From the NCBI GenBank assembly GCA_031549115.1, contig JAVBQJ010000042.1, forward strand, positions 20,707 through 84,706: 64,000 bases of DNA, read 5' to 3'. How positions within the stretch are numbered: the stretch's first letter is position 1; each line of letters starts with the position of its first letter. The translations under genes were made by a program, and so were the position numbers. Shown here one piece after another: positions 8,514 through 16,585 of the stretch. The notes beneath the pieces were generated by a model. That model was not told where the DNA came from. It was given only the letters and a program-made list of their open reading frames with translations, and did not search any database. The DNA comes from JAVBQJ01 sp031549115 (GTDB lineage Bacteria; Verrucomicrobiota; Lentisphaeria; Victivallales; Victivallaceae).

Positions 8514-9608
8514 TTATACCATACTGCCGTTTTCGCTCCAGCCGTTGGCGCGGTTGACTTCGCCGGCGGCTTCGAGCATCGCTTCCAGCGTATCCGGGGC
8601 GGTATCCGGATCGACGGAGCTGAGGAAAATTTCATAGCGGTCGCCGAGCTCGTTGACCACCTGGCGCAACGCGCCGGTGACTTCGTCCGGCGTGCCGTTC
8701 CGGATCAGTGCCGGGGCGACGAAGCCGAGAATCGGTATTTCCGGGAAGAGCTCCCGCAAGCGCCGGTAATTCGAGCCCATGCCGATCTGCATCGCATCCA
8801 TATAAGGGATCTGCGCGAATAACTCGATCAGGTGCGCCGACGGGCCGCAGGAGTGCAGCCGGATCCGGCGGCTCTGTTCCGCCAGCGCCCGGTAACGCGG
8901 CACGCTGAAGCGTGCGAACAGATCCGGCGACAGCATCGTCGCCGCGCAATCTCCGAGGTGAATGCCGTCGGGAATCCACTGAAACCGGTGGCAGGCGGCT
9001 TCGAACATCGTCCAATACTGGCGCCAGACGTAGTCGAACAGCGCTTCGGCGATCTCCTCCTCCAGCATCATGAACTCGAAAATCCGTTCGCCCAGCAGCC
9101 GGAATACGGTGGTGTACGGTGAGTGAATCACCAGCGTCGCGCGGTCCGGACCGCGCTGAAATTCGATGTTCTGGAAGCCGCCGGGCCGGAAGCCGGGAAA
9201 GTGGCGTTGCAGTGTTTCGTATTGTTCGCAGTAATCGCGGAAGATCGGCACATTCGGCCAATCCAGTTCCGGCAGGGCTCTGACGTCGGCCAGGGTTTCG
9301 ACATGCTCGAGCGGCCGGTCCGGCGTCCATACCGACTCCTCCGCCGTGTACACCATGCGGCCGCCGAGGGCGGCGTTGAGAAAATCCAACGGCTGGATGC
9401 CGACCGGCGGCAGGGTGCGGTTTTCCCGGAAGCCGGTTGCCGGCACCACCGCGGTGTAACGGTGATAGCGTTCGAAGAGTTCGCGCTGCAGCCGCTCCAG
9501 CTCACTTGCCCGGTACATCGGGTCGCAGTGAAAGGCTTCGCCGTAATCCATGCCGAAAAAGCGGTGGTTGAACTTCGGGTGCGGGTCGAAAAATACGTGG
9601 TTGTCCAT
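8514..9608 (-). CDS. UroD-superfamily protein (MtaA/CmuA-like), HxC motif present
   Basis: 364 residues with the uroporphyrinogen decarboxylase fold pattern, but clearly not HemE: it sits in a glycan operon and lacks the HemE N-terminal signature. The motif IRLHSCG (about residue 252) corresponds to the His-x-Cys zinc site of corrinoid-linked methyltransferases (MtaA, CmuA). The usual second distant Cys is absent from the remaining C-terminal part. It starts 1 bp after the stop of a paralogue (9610-10701) and precedes the MFS gene by 19 bp. A role in methyl transfer from a methylated sugar or another C1 donor is possible but is only inference. Confidence 0.65.
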   Translation of the reverse strand: MDNHVFFDPHPKFNHRFFGMDYGEAFHCDPMYRASELERLQRELFERYHRYTAVVPATGFRENRTLPPVGIQPLDFLNAALGGRMVYTAEESVWTPDRPLEHVETLADVRALPELDWPNVPIFRDYCEQYETLQRHFPGFRPGGFQNIEFQRGPDRATLVIHSPYTTVFRLLGERIFEFMMLEEEIAEALFDYVWRQYWTMFEAACHRFQWIPDGIHLGDCAATMLSPDLFARFSVPRYRALAEQSRRIRLHSCGPSAHLIELFAQIPYMDAMQIGMGSNYRRLRELFPEIPILGFVAPALIRNGTPDEVTGALRQVVNELGDRYEIFLSSVDPDTAPDTLEAMLEAAGEVNRANGWSENGSMV

Positions 9609-9609
9609 C

Positions 9610-10701
9610 TTACTTCACCCCCAGTTCCAAACACAGATCCAGATAACGTTTCACCGCGTCCGCCGGGACATTCCACGGAATGTGGTTGCCGACGCAGTAA
9701 AAGTAGCCGGGCACGTCGTGGGCGGTTGCGGTCATCGCCTCCACCATCCGGCGGATGGCGGCCGGGTCGCCGCCGGAGAGAATCCGGTTGTCGCCTTCAC
9801 CGCCCAGAACCAGACCGGGGTGGCGTTTGGCGATGGCTTTGAAATCGGTGTACGGTTCGCTGATGATCCCCTCCGCGCCGCAGGCGACGAGATCGGAGGC
9901 GAAAGCGTCGACGTTGCCGTCGGCGATGAAGATCACCTTTTTGCCCGCATCCCGGAGCATGCCCCAATATTCTTCGTAGCGCGGGAAAATGTAGCGATCC
10001 ATCCATTCCCGGTTGCAGACCGGTCCCCGGGTGGTACAGATATCGTCATGGCACAAGACGAAATTGGCCGGCAATCTGGCGAAGCAGCGGAAGACCCGGC
10101 GGTTGATTTCGGCGAACTCCTCCATCAGCCGTTCGAAGCGGTCGTCCATGCAATTGAGCAAAAAGTTTTCCCAGCCGAAGGTCAACACCGGCCACATGAA
10201 CATCGTGTTGTAAAACCACGGCATCGCGGTCGAATCCACCGCCACCGGCTGCGTGTCGTCCAGGCCATGGCGCTTCAACAGCTGCCGGTACAGGTCGGCC
10301 TCGTCGCGGAAATCGAGCTCCTCGATCACCGGAAACTTGCGGAAGTCCCCCTGGGCCAGCGGGCTGAAGCGGAAGACCGATTCCTCGTCGGGGAACAACG
10401 CTTCACCGTGTTCGAAGGTCGCGGTGGCGCCGTCGCCCCAGCGGACCGAATGATCTTCGGCGTCGGCGCCGTCGGCGAAACGCCCCTCCGGGCGCGGAAC
10501 CGGCGTGTCGTCCTCCGGGACGGCCAGCCGCAACTCCGGGTAAAGTTCGTTCAGCCGCAGCCGGGCCTGGCGCGGTTGAGCGTAGTGATCGATTCCGGTG
10601 ATGAAGGTTTCGGCGTCCGGGTTGCTCCAATGTTCCCAGTGGGGAATATGGGTCGGCATTCCTCCCGACAGGGCGAGGAAACGGTTGTCGCGGGATGGCA
10701 T
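9610..10701 (-). CDS. UroD-superfamily protein, zinc motif lost
   Basis: 363 residues from ATG 10701, preferred because GGAG lies about 10 nt upstream; ATG at 10725 is an alternative adding 8 residues. It is a paralogue of the next gene (both about 365 residues with similar layout, e.g. YFYCVGNHIPWNVPADAVKR near the C-terminus, a UroD-family ending). At the place of the HSCG motif it has VIFIADGN (about residue 257), so the His and Cys zinc ligands are missing. It may work as a partner of the neighbouring paralogue or use a different chemistry. It follows the GH123-like gene by about 50 bp. Confidence 0.65.
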   Translation of the reverse strand: MPSRDNRFLALSGGMPTHIPHWEHWSNPDAETFITGIDHYAQPRQARLRLNELYPELRLAVPEDDTPVPRPEGRFADGADAEDHSVRWGDGATATFEHGEALFPDEESVFRFSPLAQGDFRKFPVIEELDFRDEADLYRQLLKRHGLDDTQPVAVDSTAMPWFYNTMFMWPVLTFGWENFLLNCMDDRFERLMEEFAEINRRVFRCFARLPANFVLCHDDICTTRGPVCNREWMDRYIFPRYEEYWGMLRDAGKKVIFIADGNVDAFASDLVACGAEGIISEPYTDFKAIAKRHPGLVLGGEGDNRILSGGDPAAIRRMVEAMTATAHDVPGYFYCVGNHIPWNVPADAVKRYLDLCLELGVK

Positions 10702-10750
10702 AGATGATTTCTCCATATTATTCATACGCTTCGATCAAGTCGGCGATGGC

Positions 10751-13700
10751 CTATTGAGTTGAAGAGTTCGCCTGCAATTTCAGAATAAACTCCTTGAGGG
10801 TTTGCCGGATCTGATCCAGATTGCATTCGGGGGATTCTGGATGCAATTGCTCCAGATAGCCGGCGGCGAGGGCGGCAATATATTTTTCCTCTTCCGTGCC
10901 GGATGTTTGAGCGCGCGCAATTTCTTTCCGCAATGTGGAGGCATAGCGAACATCGGTGACGGCGCCGCGCATGCCTTCGGCCTGAATAGTATTAATCACG
11001 CCGTCCATGGTGGGGTAGACAAAGCCATGACGGCGGTAGTAGGTGTGGCCGAAGTCATTCCAGGTTTGTCCGTCCAGGTCGATATAACAGTACGGAGCAT
11101 TGCCATCGTAATTTTCGTTCCACAGCCATAAGCCGTAATTGCGGCGATTGATATCGGCGTTTTCAACACCGGCCTGCGGATTGTAATAATTCCAGATTCG
11201 ATGTCCCGCTCCGTGCCATTTGGCGGCTTCGCTCCGCGTTGGAGTGCCGAACCATACACACAGATCCAGCAGATCGCCGACAGCTTCAAACTGGCCGGGG
11301 AAACTGGATACGATAATTTTGGCGCCACCTTGTTTTTTTACGGTATCCCAGATCTTCCGTTGCGCCAGCAATTCATCTCCGCGCCGTTCATCAATACCGT
11401 AAAAATATATTTCTTCGATGCCGTATTTTTCGGCGGCATGTTTACGCAAAGCTTTGACATCGGCGATAATTCGCTCCAAGTCGCGCCCGGCTATGCAGCC
11501 GGAATCCCCAAAGTACAAGGACTTTTGATCCGGAAAGCCGGCTGCGCGATATGCCTCCATCATCCGGTCGAAGCGAGCAAAGTCCCGTTGAAACATATCG
11601 GCGGGACTCCAGATCAAAATCGGAGCGGTGATACCGTAGCGGCTCATGTTGCGGAGTTCTGCGGTGAGCTGGTTCTGATTTTTGCTGTGCCCGGAAATCC
11701 GCCCCCGGGAGGCGTGTTGATTCAAGGCTCCCCAGTAATAAACGCTGAACGCAAAGGGACGCGTCAGGTCGTAACGAGTCGTGGGTTCGGATAGTTCGAT
11801 CGGCAGCACCAGGACAGCCAGCGGAAGCTCTCCGATGGTTTGGTCGCCGGCCATAAGCGTGATACCGCCATAATAACCGCCGGGAGCCGTGTTTTCCGGA
11901 ATCGTCACAGTAAGGTAATATTGCTGGTTGACATCGGAGACAAGCTCCAGCGGTTGTAACGTCGCTGCGTCCCGAATCGGCACGTCCCGAATATCCATTT
12001 CGATATTCTCATAGTCGTGCTTCCGGTCGCGCCCTTCACTGATCCAAACCAATGGGTGTTCCGGATCGGTGGTGGAGAGAAAGTTATCCTCACCAGCCGG
12101 ATCCACCTGTACCAGATCCGGCTTGTACAACAAAAGCTCCGGGTAAAGTTTTTTATCGAACCCGCGTTCAATTCGGATTCCAGCATTGCTGTCCTGATAC
12201 CATACTTTGACCGCTTTGAGCTCCGGCGGCAATTCCTTGCCGGCTTCATTCCGGAATACGGATATCCGCGGCAGGAACTGTTTTACCGTCACGCCGGAAT
12301 GGAATACCAGGGACATCTGCACGGTTTCTCCCGGTGCGCCGTGAAGTACCGCCCCGCTTGCATTCAACGCCGGATAATGGTCAAGATTGCTGTCCGGCAG
12401 TACCGGTCGCCCGTATAGCGGGGGCAATTGTTTAGCGGTGAATCCTTGCGGCAATCGTTCCGGCTCCGGTTCCCGCAGCAACTGCGTGCGGGCCCAGTCT
12501 TGCTGCCGGGCAAATTCTTCACGCTCTCCGGCCACCCGTGCGGATTTTCGCTCGGCAGCCTGGGTCAACAGTTGACGCAATTGCCGATCCGTGTCCGCAT
12601 GGTTCAAATTTTCGTAGTCCAGTACATAGCTGTAGATTTTGACATCCCGTAAGGCGCCGGTAAAAAATGCTTCCGCCGGATTGCTCCATGCGACCGCTCC
12701 GAGCCGAATTGGTTGCCGGTTCATGTCCAACCGGCCCGGAGCCAGCAATACCGAGTCAAGTTCGCCGTCAAGCCCCATTGCCATTCGAATGCCATCGAAA
12801 GCGCAGTAAAAGTGATACCATTTATTCTTTTCCACCGTCCTGGATAAACTGATCTCCTGCCAGCCGATCCCGTCGATGCTGACTCCAAAATTCAGCCACC
12901 CGGCGGTATTGAAACGCAGGAAACTCTGATTTCCGGCTCCGAATAGAAAACTTCCAGGCGTGGTTTCATCCGCCCGAAACCAGCCGGTAACCATGAAAAC
13001 ATTTTCCGGATTGAAGAAGTTTTCCAATCCGGCGAGTTCCAACGTGTCGGTATGTCCGTCGAACTCTTTTTCTCCGGCCAGCAAAACCCGGGAGCGGCCT
13101 GTTGTTTCCTGGGATAACTTCGTTTCCGATTCCGGACGAAATTGATGGTAACTATTCAGTGCTTCGGCTTCGGAAATGGGACGTCCATACAGCCGGAATT
13201 CGTCGATACTGCCGCGAAAACCGACATACCCAAAATCCCAGCCGCAAGTTCCAAGCACCAGCGGAGCAAATGGTTTGGGGGCCGGAAAGTGCAATGAGGT
13301 TGCAGCCAGAGATGAACGTCCATTCCATTGACCATTGATTCCCGCCACTGCTTCCGTGCCATCGAAAACCGCCGAAACCAAACTCCATTCATTCCAGGGA
13401 AGCGAAGTTTGCGTCATGGCGGACAATTCGACCGGTTTTTGGTGCGGATCCAGTCCGGTGACACCGAACACGATATTCCGATTTTCCGTCATGCGCAGAT
13501 AAAAACGACCGCTTTCTCCGGCAAGATAAGTGTCGCCGGTTGCTTCCGCTTCCGGTTTTACCCACAATTGCAGTGAAAACCCCTTCTCTGGTGTCGGCAG
13601 ATTAACCGGGGTCAGGGCATAATTTCCGCCATTGAACCGCAGGGCGCTGCCGTGGATTCCATCTACTCGTTCGGCTCCCACTGTTTCCGCATTGTTGCCA

Positions 13701-13840
13701 TAGGTGGATACGTCGAAGCAGACGATTCCGTCGGCTTCGTTGAACATCCATCGGCCCAGAAGCGAAGGCTGGGTGGGAAAGGCCTGCAAGCCGGATAAAA
13801 CGAGAATATAACTTGTGACTGTAATAATTGACTTCATCAT
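10751..13840 (-). CDS. secreted protein with two LamG domains and a GH123-like (DUF4091) catalytic region
   Basis: 1029 residues from ATG 13840 (second ATG directly after), with GGAAG upstream. N-terminal signal peptide MMKSIITVTSYILVLSGLQA. Two LamG/concanavalin-like domains follow (about 26-225, with RFNGGNYA and IDEFRLYGR; about 240-450, with GALRDVKIYSY). The remaining 550 residues match the DUF4091/GH123 type; the adjacent acidic pair IYFYGIDERRGDE (about 815) corresponds to the Asp-Glu used by GH123 N-acetyl-beta-galactosaminidases for substrate-assisted catalysis. It is probably an extracellular or periplasmic glycosidase of unproven specificity. It lies 20 bp after a pseudopilin gene and has a paralogue at 28086-30566. 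Its G+C looks about 50 percent, lower than the paralogue. Confidence 0.72.
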   Translation of the reverse strand: MMKSIITVTSYILVLSGLQAFPTQPSLLGRWMFNEADGIVCFDVSTYGNNAETVGAERVDGIHGSALRFNGGNYALTPVNLPTPEKGFSLQLWVKPEAEATGDTYLAGESGRFYLRMTENRNIVFGVTGLDPHQKPVELSAMTQTSLPWNEWSLVSAVFDGTEAVAGINGQWNGRSSLAATSLHFPAPKPFAPLVLGTCGWDFGYVGFRGSIDEFRLYGRPISEAEALNSYHQFRPESETKLSQETTGRSRVLLAGEKEFDGHTDTLELAGLENFFNPENVFMVTGWFRADETTPGSFLFGAGNQSFLRFNTAGWLNFGVSIDGIGWQEISLSRTVEKNKWYHFYCAFDGIRMAMGLDGELDSVLLAPGRLDMNRQPIRLGAVAWSNPAEAFFTGALRDVKIYSYVLDYENLNHADTDRQLRQLLTQAAERKSARVAGEREEFARQQDWARTQLLREPEPERLPQGFTAKQLPPLYGRPVLPDSNLDHYPALNASGAVLHGAPGETVQMSLVFHSGVTVKQFLPRISVFRNEAGKELPPELKAVKVWYQDSNAGIRIERGFDKKLYPELLLYKPDLVQVDPAGEDNFLSTTDPEHPLVWISEGRDRKHDYENIEMDIRDVPIRDAATLQPLELVSDVNQQYYLTVTIPENTAPGGYYGGITLMAGDQTIGELPLAVLVLPIELSEPTTRYDLTRPFAFSVYYWGALNQHASRGRISGHSKNQNQLTAELRNMSRYGITAPILIWSPADMFQRDFARFDRMMEAYRAAGFPDQKSLYFGDSGCIAGRDLERIIADVKALRKHAAEKYGIEEIYFYGIDERRGDELLAQRKIWDTVKKQGGAKIIVSSFPGQFEAVGDLLDLCVWFGTPTRSEAAKWHGAGHRIWNYYNPQAGVENADINRRNYGLWLWNENYDGNAPYCYIDLDGQTWNDFGHTYYRRHGFVYPTMDGVINTIQAEGMRGAVTDVRYASTLRKEIARAQTSGTEEEKYIAALAAGYLEQLHPESPECNLDQIRQTLKEFILKLQANSSTQ

Positions 13841-13860
13841 GATGCTTCCGGGCTTTCGGG

Positions 13861-14586
13861 TTAAGGGGCGGTGTAACCGGTTTTGTCGATCATGAAGTAG
13901 TAGGGGTTCCAGGACTGCTTCATGATGCTGTGGATTTTCTGTGTGGTGGCGTGTCCATCGGCCCAGGCCAGCGAAATGTCCCCACTGTGAAAGCCTCCCC
14001 GATCCGGTACCGGATCGATCCAGAACCCGGCGTCCCACACCACCATAAACGGCCAGTTCACATAGGACCCGTGTTCATCTCCGAACAATAATGTCTGGGA
14101 CGGGGTCGTCAACTGCGTAACCTTCTGCAACTTGGAGTCGGTTGCGGGGCCGCCGTCGTTGCCGGCTGTCATTTTGGGATTATAGCCATAACTGTAGTCC
14201 AAGTAATGATCATCGGTCGAAACAAAACCGCACTCCGGATGGGCCGGGCAGCCCGAGGCGGACACTTCCAGCGGCACATAGTCGTTGATTGGTGCCAGTT
14301 TCGGAAAGTTGCCTTTGTTGCCCGGCCAATATCCGGAATATCCGGTTTCGCCTTTATACTCGAACGGCATATAATGATCGTTGTTGTCGTTGACATACAA
14401 TACCGTTCCGACTGCCAATTGGCGGATGGAGCTGAGACATTTTGCTTTCATTGCCGACGCCCGCGCCTTGCTCAATGCGGGCAACAGCATGCTGGCGAGA
14501 ATAGCGATGATGGCAATCACGACCAGAAGTTCGATGAGTGTGAAGCGGGAAATGTGCCGAGTGCGGGAAACATTATTTCCGATCAT
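13861..14586 (-). CDS. pseudopilin-like H-X9-DG protein paired with GH123-like gene
   Basis: 241 residues from ATG 14586 (MIGNNVSRT), with AAAGGAG 8 nt upstream; earlier in-frame ATGs lie before that site. The class III signal ISRFTLIELLVVIAIIAILA has Phe+1 and Glu+5 but Arg at -1. The globular part has the type IV pilin-like G/H-X9-DG pattern (FHSGDISLAWADGH, about 202-215) and ends YYFMIDKTGYTAP. Such proteins are inner-membrane or periplasmic pilin-like subunits. It is the first gene of the GH123-UroD-UroD-MFS operon. A close relative (30596-31276) precedes the other GH123-like gene and ends YYFRFDKTGLSHP. Confidence 0.8.
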   Translation of the reverse strand: MIGNNVSRTRHISRFTLIELLVVIAIIAILASMLLPALSKARASAMKAKCLSSIRQLAVGTVLYVNDNNDHYMPFEYKGETGYSGYWPGNKGNFPKLAPINDYVPLEVSASGCPAHPECGFVSTDDHYLDYSYGYNPKMTAGNDGGPATDSKLQKVTQLTTPSQTLLFGDEHGSYVNWPFMVVWDAGFWIDPVPDRGGFHSGDISLAWADGHATTQKIHSIMKQSWNPYYFMIDKTGYTAP

Positions 14587-14625
14587 GGGGAAGCTCCTTT
14601 CCAGTTGAAATTTCATGTACAAATT

Positions 14626-14654
14626 AGTATAGCCGATTCTTCTCGCAAATACAA
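14626..14654 (-). promoter_or_regulatory. sigma70-type promoter of the pseudopilin/GH123/UroD/MFS operon
   Basis: On the minus strand TTGTAT (14649-14654), a 17-bp spacer and TATACT (14626-14631), about 40 bp before the pseudopilin start at 14586. Confidence 0.6.
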
Positions 14655-14698
14655 TGGAACGGAATTGCAATTTTTTGTGTATTCGTGCCTTTCTATGG

Positions 14699-14727
14699 TT
14701 GACTTTATTTCGAAAATGGATTATTGT
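14699..14727 (+). promoter_or_regulatory. sigma70-type promoter of the AraC-family gene
   Basis: TTGACT (14699-14704), 17-bp spacer, TATTGT (14722-14727). It faces away from the pseudopilin operon promoter at 14626-14654, so the regulator is divergent from the operon it may control. Confidence 0.6.
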
Positions 14728-14739
14728 AAATAGGAAACA

Positions 14740-14757
14740 ATGCGGCTGCGATTATGA
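14740..14757 (+). CDS. possible five-codon leader peptide
   Basis: After AGGAAAC, an ATG at 14740 opens MRLRL and stops at TGA 14755-14757. The stop overlaps the ATG of the araC-type gene as ATGA. The larger gene has no good ribosome site of its own, so reinitiation after this mini-gene could set its translation. It could also be chance; nothing but position and the ribosome site supports it. Confidence 0.3.
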   Translation: MRLRL

Positions 14758-15569
14758 AAAACATCAATGACAACCGGAATTATCAGGCGATTCAGTTGAG
14801 TTCGCCGGCGGTGGAAATTCTGCTTTGCCGCCGGGCGCTGCTCGAACACTGGGAGGTCGCGCCGTCGGCGCTGCGCCCGTATTGGCGCATCTACCGCCCG
14901 TGGAATGACGCCGCCACCTTGATCTGTAAAGGACAGGAGTTCCCGATGCGAACCGGCGACATCTGGCTGATCGCGCCGGAAACGGAGTTCGACGCCGCGC
15001 AAAGCGGGCCGTTCGATAAACTTTATCTGCATTTCCTGGTCGACGGCGATCTGGCGAATTGCCGCGACTTCTGCATCCGGCTGGAGGCTTCTCCCGCATT
15101 GGACGCGTTGGCGGAACGGGTTTCGGCGAAGCTGCTGGCAGGCGAAAGCGCCGGTTTCCGTCTGGAGTTGGAGGCCTCGGCGCTGGTTACGGCGGCGCTG
15201 GCGCTGATTCCGGAGCGCTATCTGGTGCAGTACCGGCCGGTCGAATCCGGCCTGATCGCGGTGTGGCGGTTGATCCAACAGAACCCGTCGCGCGGTTACA
15301 CCAATTCGGAGCTGGCGGCGATTGCCAAGATGGGTCTGAGCACCTTCATTCGCCGCTTCACCCTCCACTTCGGCATTTCGCCGCAGCACTTCGTGCTGGA
15401 GCAGAAGATCCGCAGCGCCACGCTGCTGTTGATCCGCACCGAACTGTCGATTGCGGAAATTGCGGAGAGCTGCGGCTTCTGCGATATTTATCACTTCAGC
15501 CGGATGTTCCGCAAATTCCGCGGCATGCCGCCGTTGACCTTTCGCAAGCATCATCGCGTCTCCGGGTGA
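14754..15569 (+). CDS. AraC-family transcriptional regulator
   Basis: 271 residues. The N-terminal half is a cupin-like sensing domain (GDIWLIAPETEFDA pattern, about 65-78). The C-terminal about 100 residues hold two helix-turn-helix units of the AraC/XylS type (TNSELAAIAKMGLSTFIRRF and IAEIAESCGFCDIYHFSRMF). It is a cytoplasmic DNA-binding protein. It is divergent from the GH123/UroD/MFS operon and its 3' end overlaps the convergent UroD gene by 19 bp. The best target is the divergent operon at 14586; effector unknown. Confidence 0.85.
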   Translation: MKNINDNRNYQAIQLSSPAVEILLCRRALLEHWEVAPSALRPYWRIYRPWNDAATLICKGQEFPMRTGDIWLIAPETEFDAAQSGPFDKLYLHFLVDGDLANCRDFCIRLEASPALDALAERVSAKLLAGESAGFRLELEASALVTAALALIPERYLVQYRPVESGLIAVWRLIQQNPSRGYTNSELAAIAKMGLSTFIRRFTLHFGISPQHFVLEQKIRSATLLLIRTELSIAEIAESCGFCDIYHFSRMFRKFRGMPPLTFRKHHRVSG

Positions 15570-16585
15570 GCGCCCGCTTCCAGCGGCGCGCAATGTTTTC
15601 GCAACGCCCCCAGCAACGCTTGAATATTCTCCCACGGCGGGTCGTTATCGAGTTCGAAGTGGAAGATGATGCCGCCGGATTCCCGCCGGGCGTACTCCGC
15701 GAACCAGGCGACACTCCGGTCGATTTCCTCCGGGGTGCCCAACGGCATCAGTCTCTGCGGATCGGGGCGCACCAGCACCGCGATTTTGCGTTTCCGGCTT
15801 TCCAGCCACAACTCCGACTCGGGCGGCATCAGCTTTATCTGGGGCCAGAACATATCGATGCCGAGATCGAACAGTTCGCGCCAGATCGGAGCCAATTCCC
15901 CGCAGGAGTGATAAAGCACCTTCAAACCGTGCCGGTGGGCGCAGTCGATCATCCGGCGGCAGGGTTCCCGGAACAGCGCATTCCAATCAGCCGGCGAGAT
16001 CATCGGGCCGGTCTGCGTCCCCCAGTCGTCGGCCACATTAACGACATCGGCGCCCTGGACCGCGTAGGCTTCGATTTCCCGACAGCGGAATTCGGTCAGA
16101 TGGTCGATGAATTCCAGCATATCCGGATCGCGCAGCGCAATGCCGATCAGCACCTCCTCCATCGGACGCACCGCGTGGAGGGTTTCGAACAATGTCTGCC
16201 AGCCGCAAATGCGGATCCGGTCCGTTTTCGGGCGCGGCGACGCCTCCGGAAGCGCCATCCGGCCGAAGTCCCACGCCGCCGCCTCCCGCCAATCGGCAAA
16301 GGCATAGCGGCAGGGGTGCCCATGCAGCCCGAAGATCCGGAATTCCAGTTCGGTTCCAAAGGCGTCGGTCCGGAATTCATGGTATTCGCTGTTGCGCAGC
16401 GATTCCGGGGGAGGGGCGGGGACCCGGTCATATTCGATTTCATTGTCGAATGGGAAATTGTTCAGCTCCTTCAACAGCCGGTCCCCATGGACGTAGAGAC
16501 CCGCCACACTCGGGTGCCCCCATACCATGATCCGGTCCGGACCGGTGAAATCCAATGTGCGTTGCAAGCGCTCTTGCGAGGTCAT
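15551..16585 (-). CDS. UroD-superfamily protein (MtaA/CmuA-like)
   Basis: 344 residues from ATG 16585, which forms an ATGA overlap with the GH35 gene stop; an ATG three codons earlier is possible. The start TSQERLQRTLDFTGPDRIMVWGHP resembles UroD-domain proteins found outside haem synthesis. The motif VLYHSCGE (about residue 225) keeps the His-x-Cys site. A Cys near the C-terminus (KHCAP) could act as a further ligand, but its spacing is unlike MtaA. It is the last gene of the MDR-SDR-UlaG-GH35 operon. Function beyond fold is unknown; a methyltransferase role is inference. Confidence 0.65.
   Translation of the reverse strand: MTSQERLQRTLDFTGPDRIMVWGHPSVAGLYVHGDRLLKELNNFPFDNEIEYDRVPAPPPESLRNSEYHEFRTDAFGTELEFRIFGLHGHPCRYAFADWREAAAWDFGRMALPEASPRPKTDRIRICGWQTLFETLHAVRPMEEVLIGIALRDPDMLEFIDHLTEFRCREIEAYAVQGADVVNVADDWGTQTGPMISPADWNALFREPCRRMIDCAHRHGLKVLYHSCGELAPIWRELFDLGIDMFWPQIKLMPPESELWLESRKRKIAVLVRPDPQRLMPLGTPEEIDRSVAWFAEYARRESGGIIFHFELDNDPPWENIQALLGALRKHCAPLEAGAHPETR

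Noticed and set aside
8514..10701. Naming the UroD-domain genes hemE
   Set aside because: They lie in glycan operons in multiple copies, lack the HemE N-terminal signature, and two of the three copies (8514 and 15551) carry methyltransferase-type HSCG.
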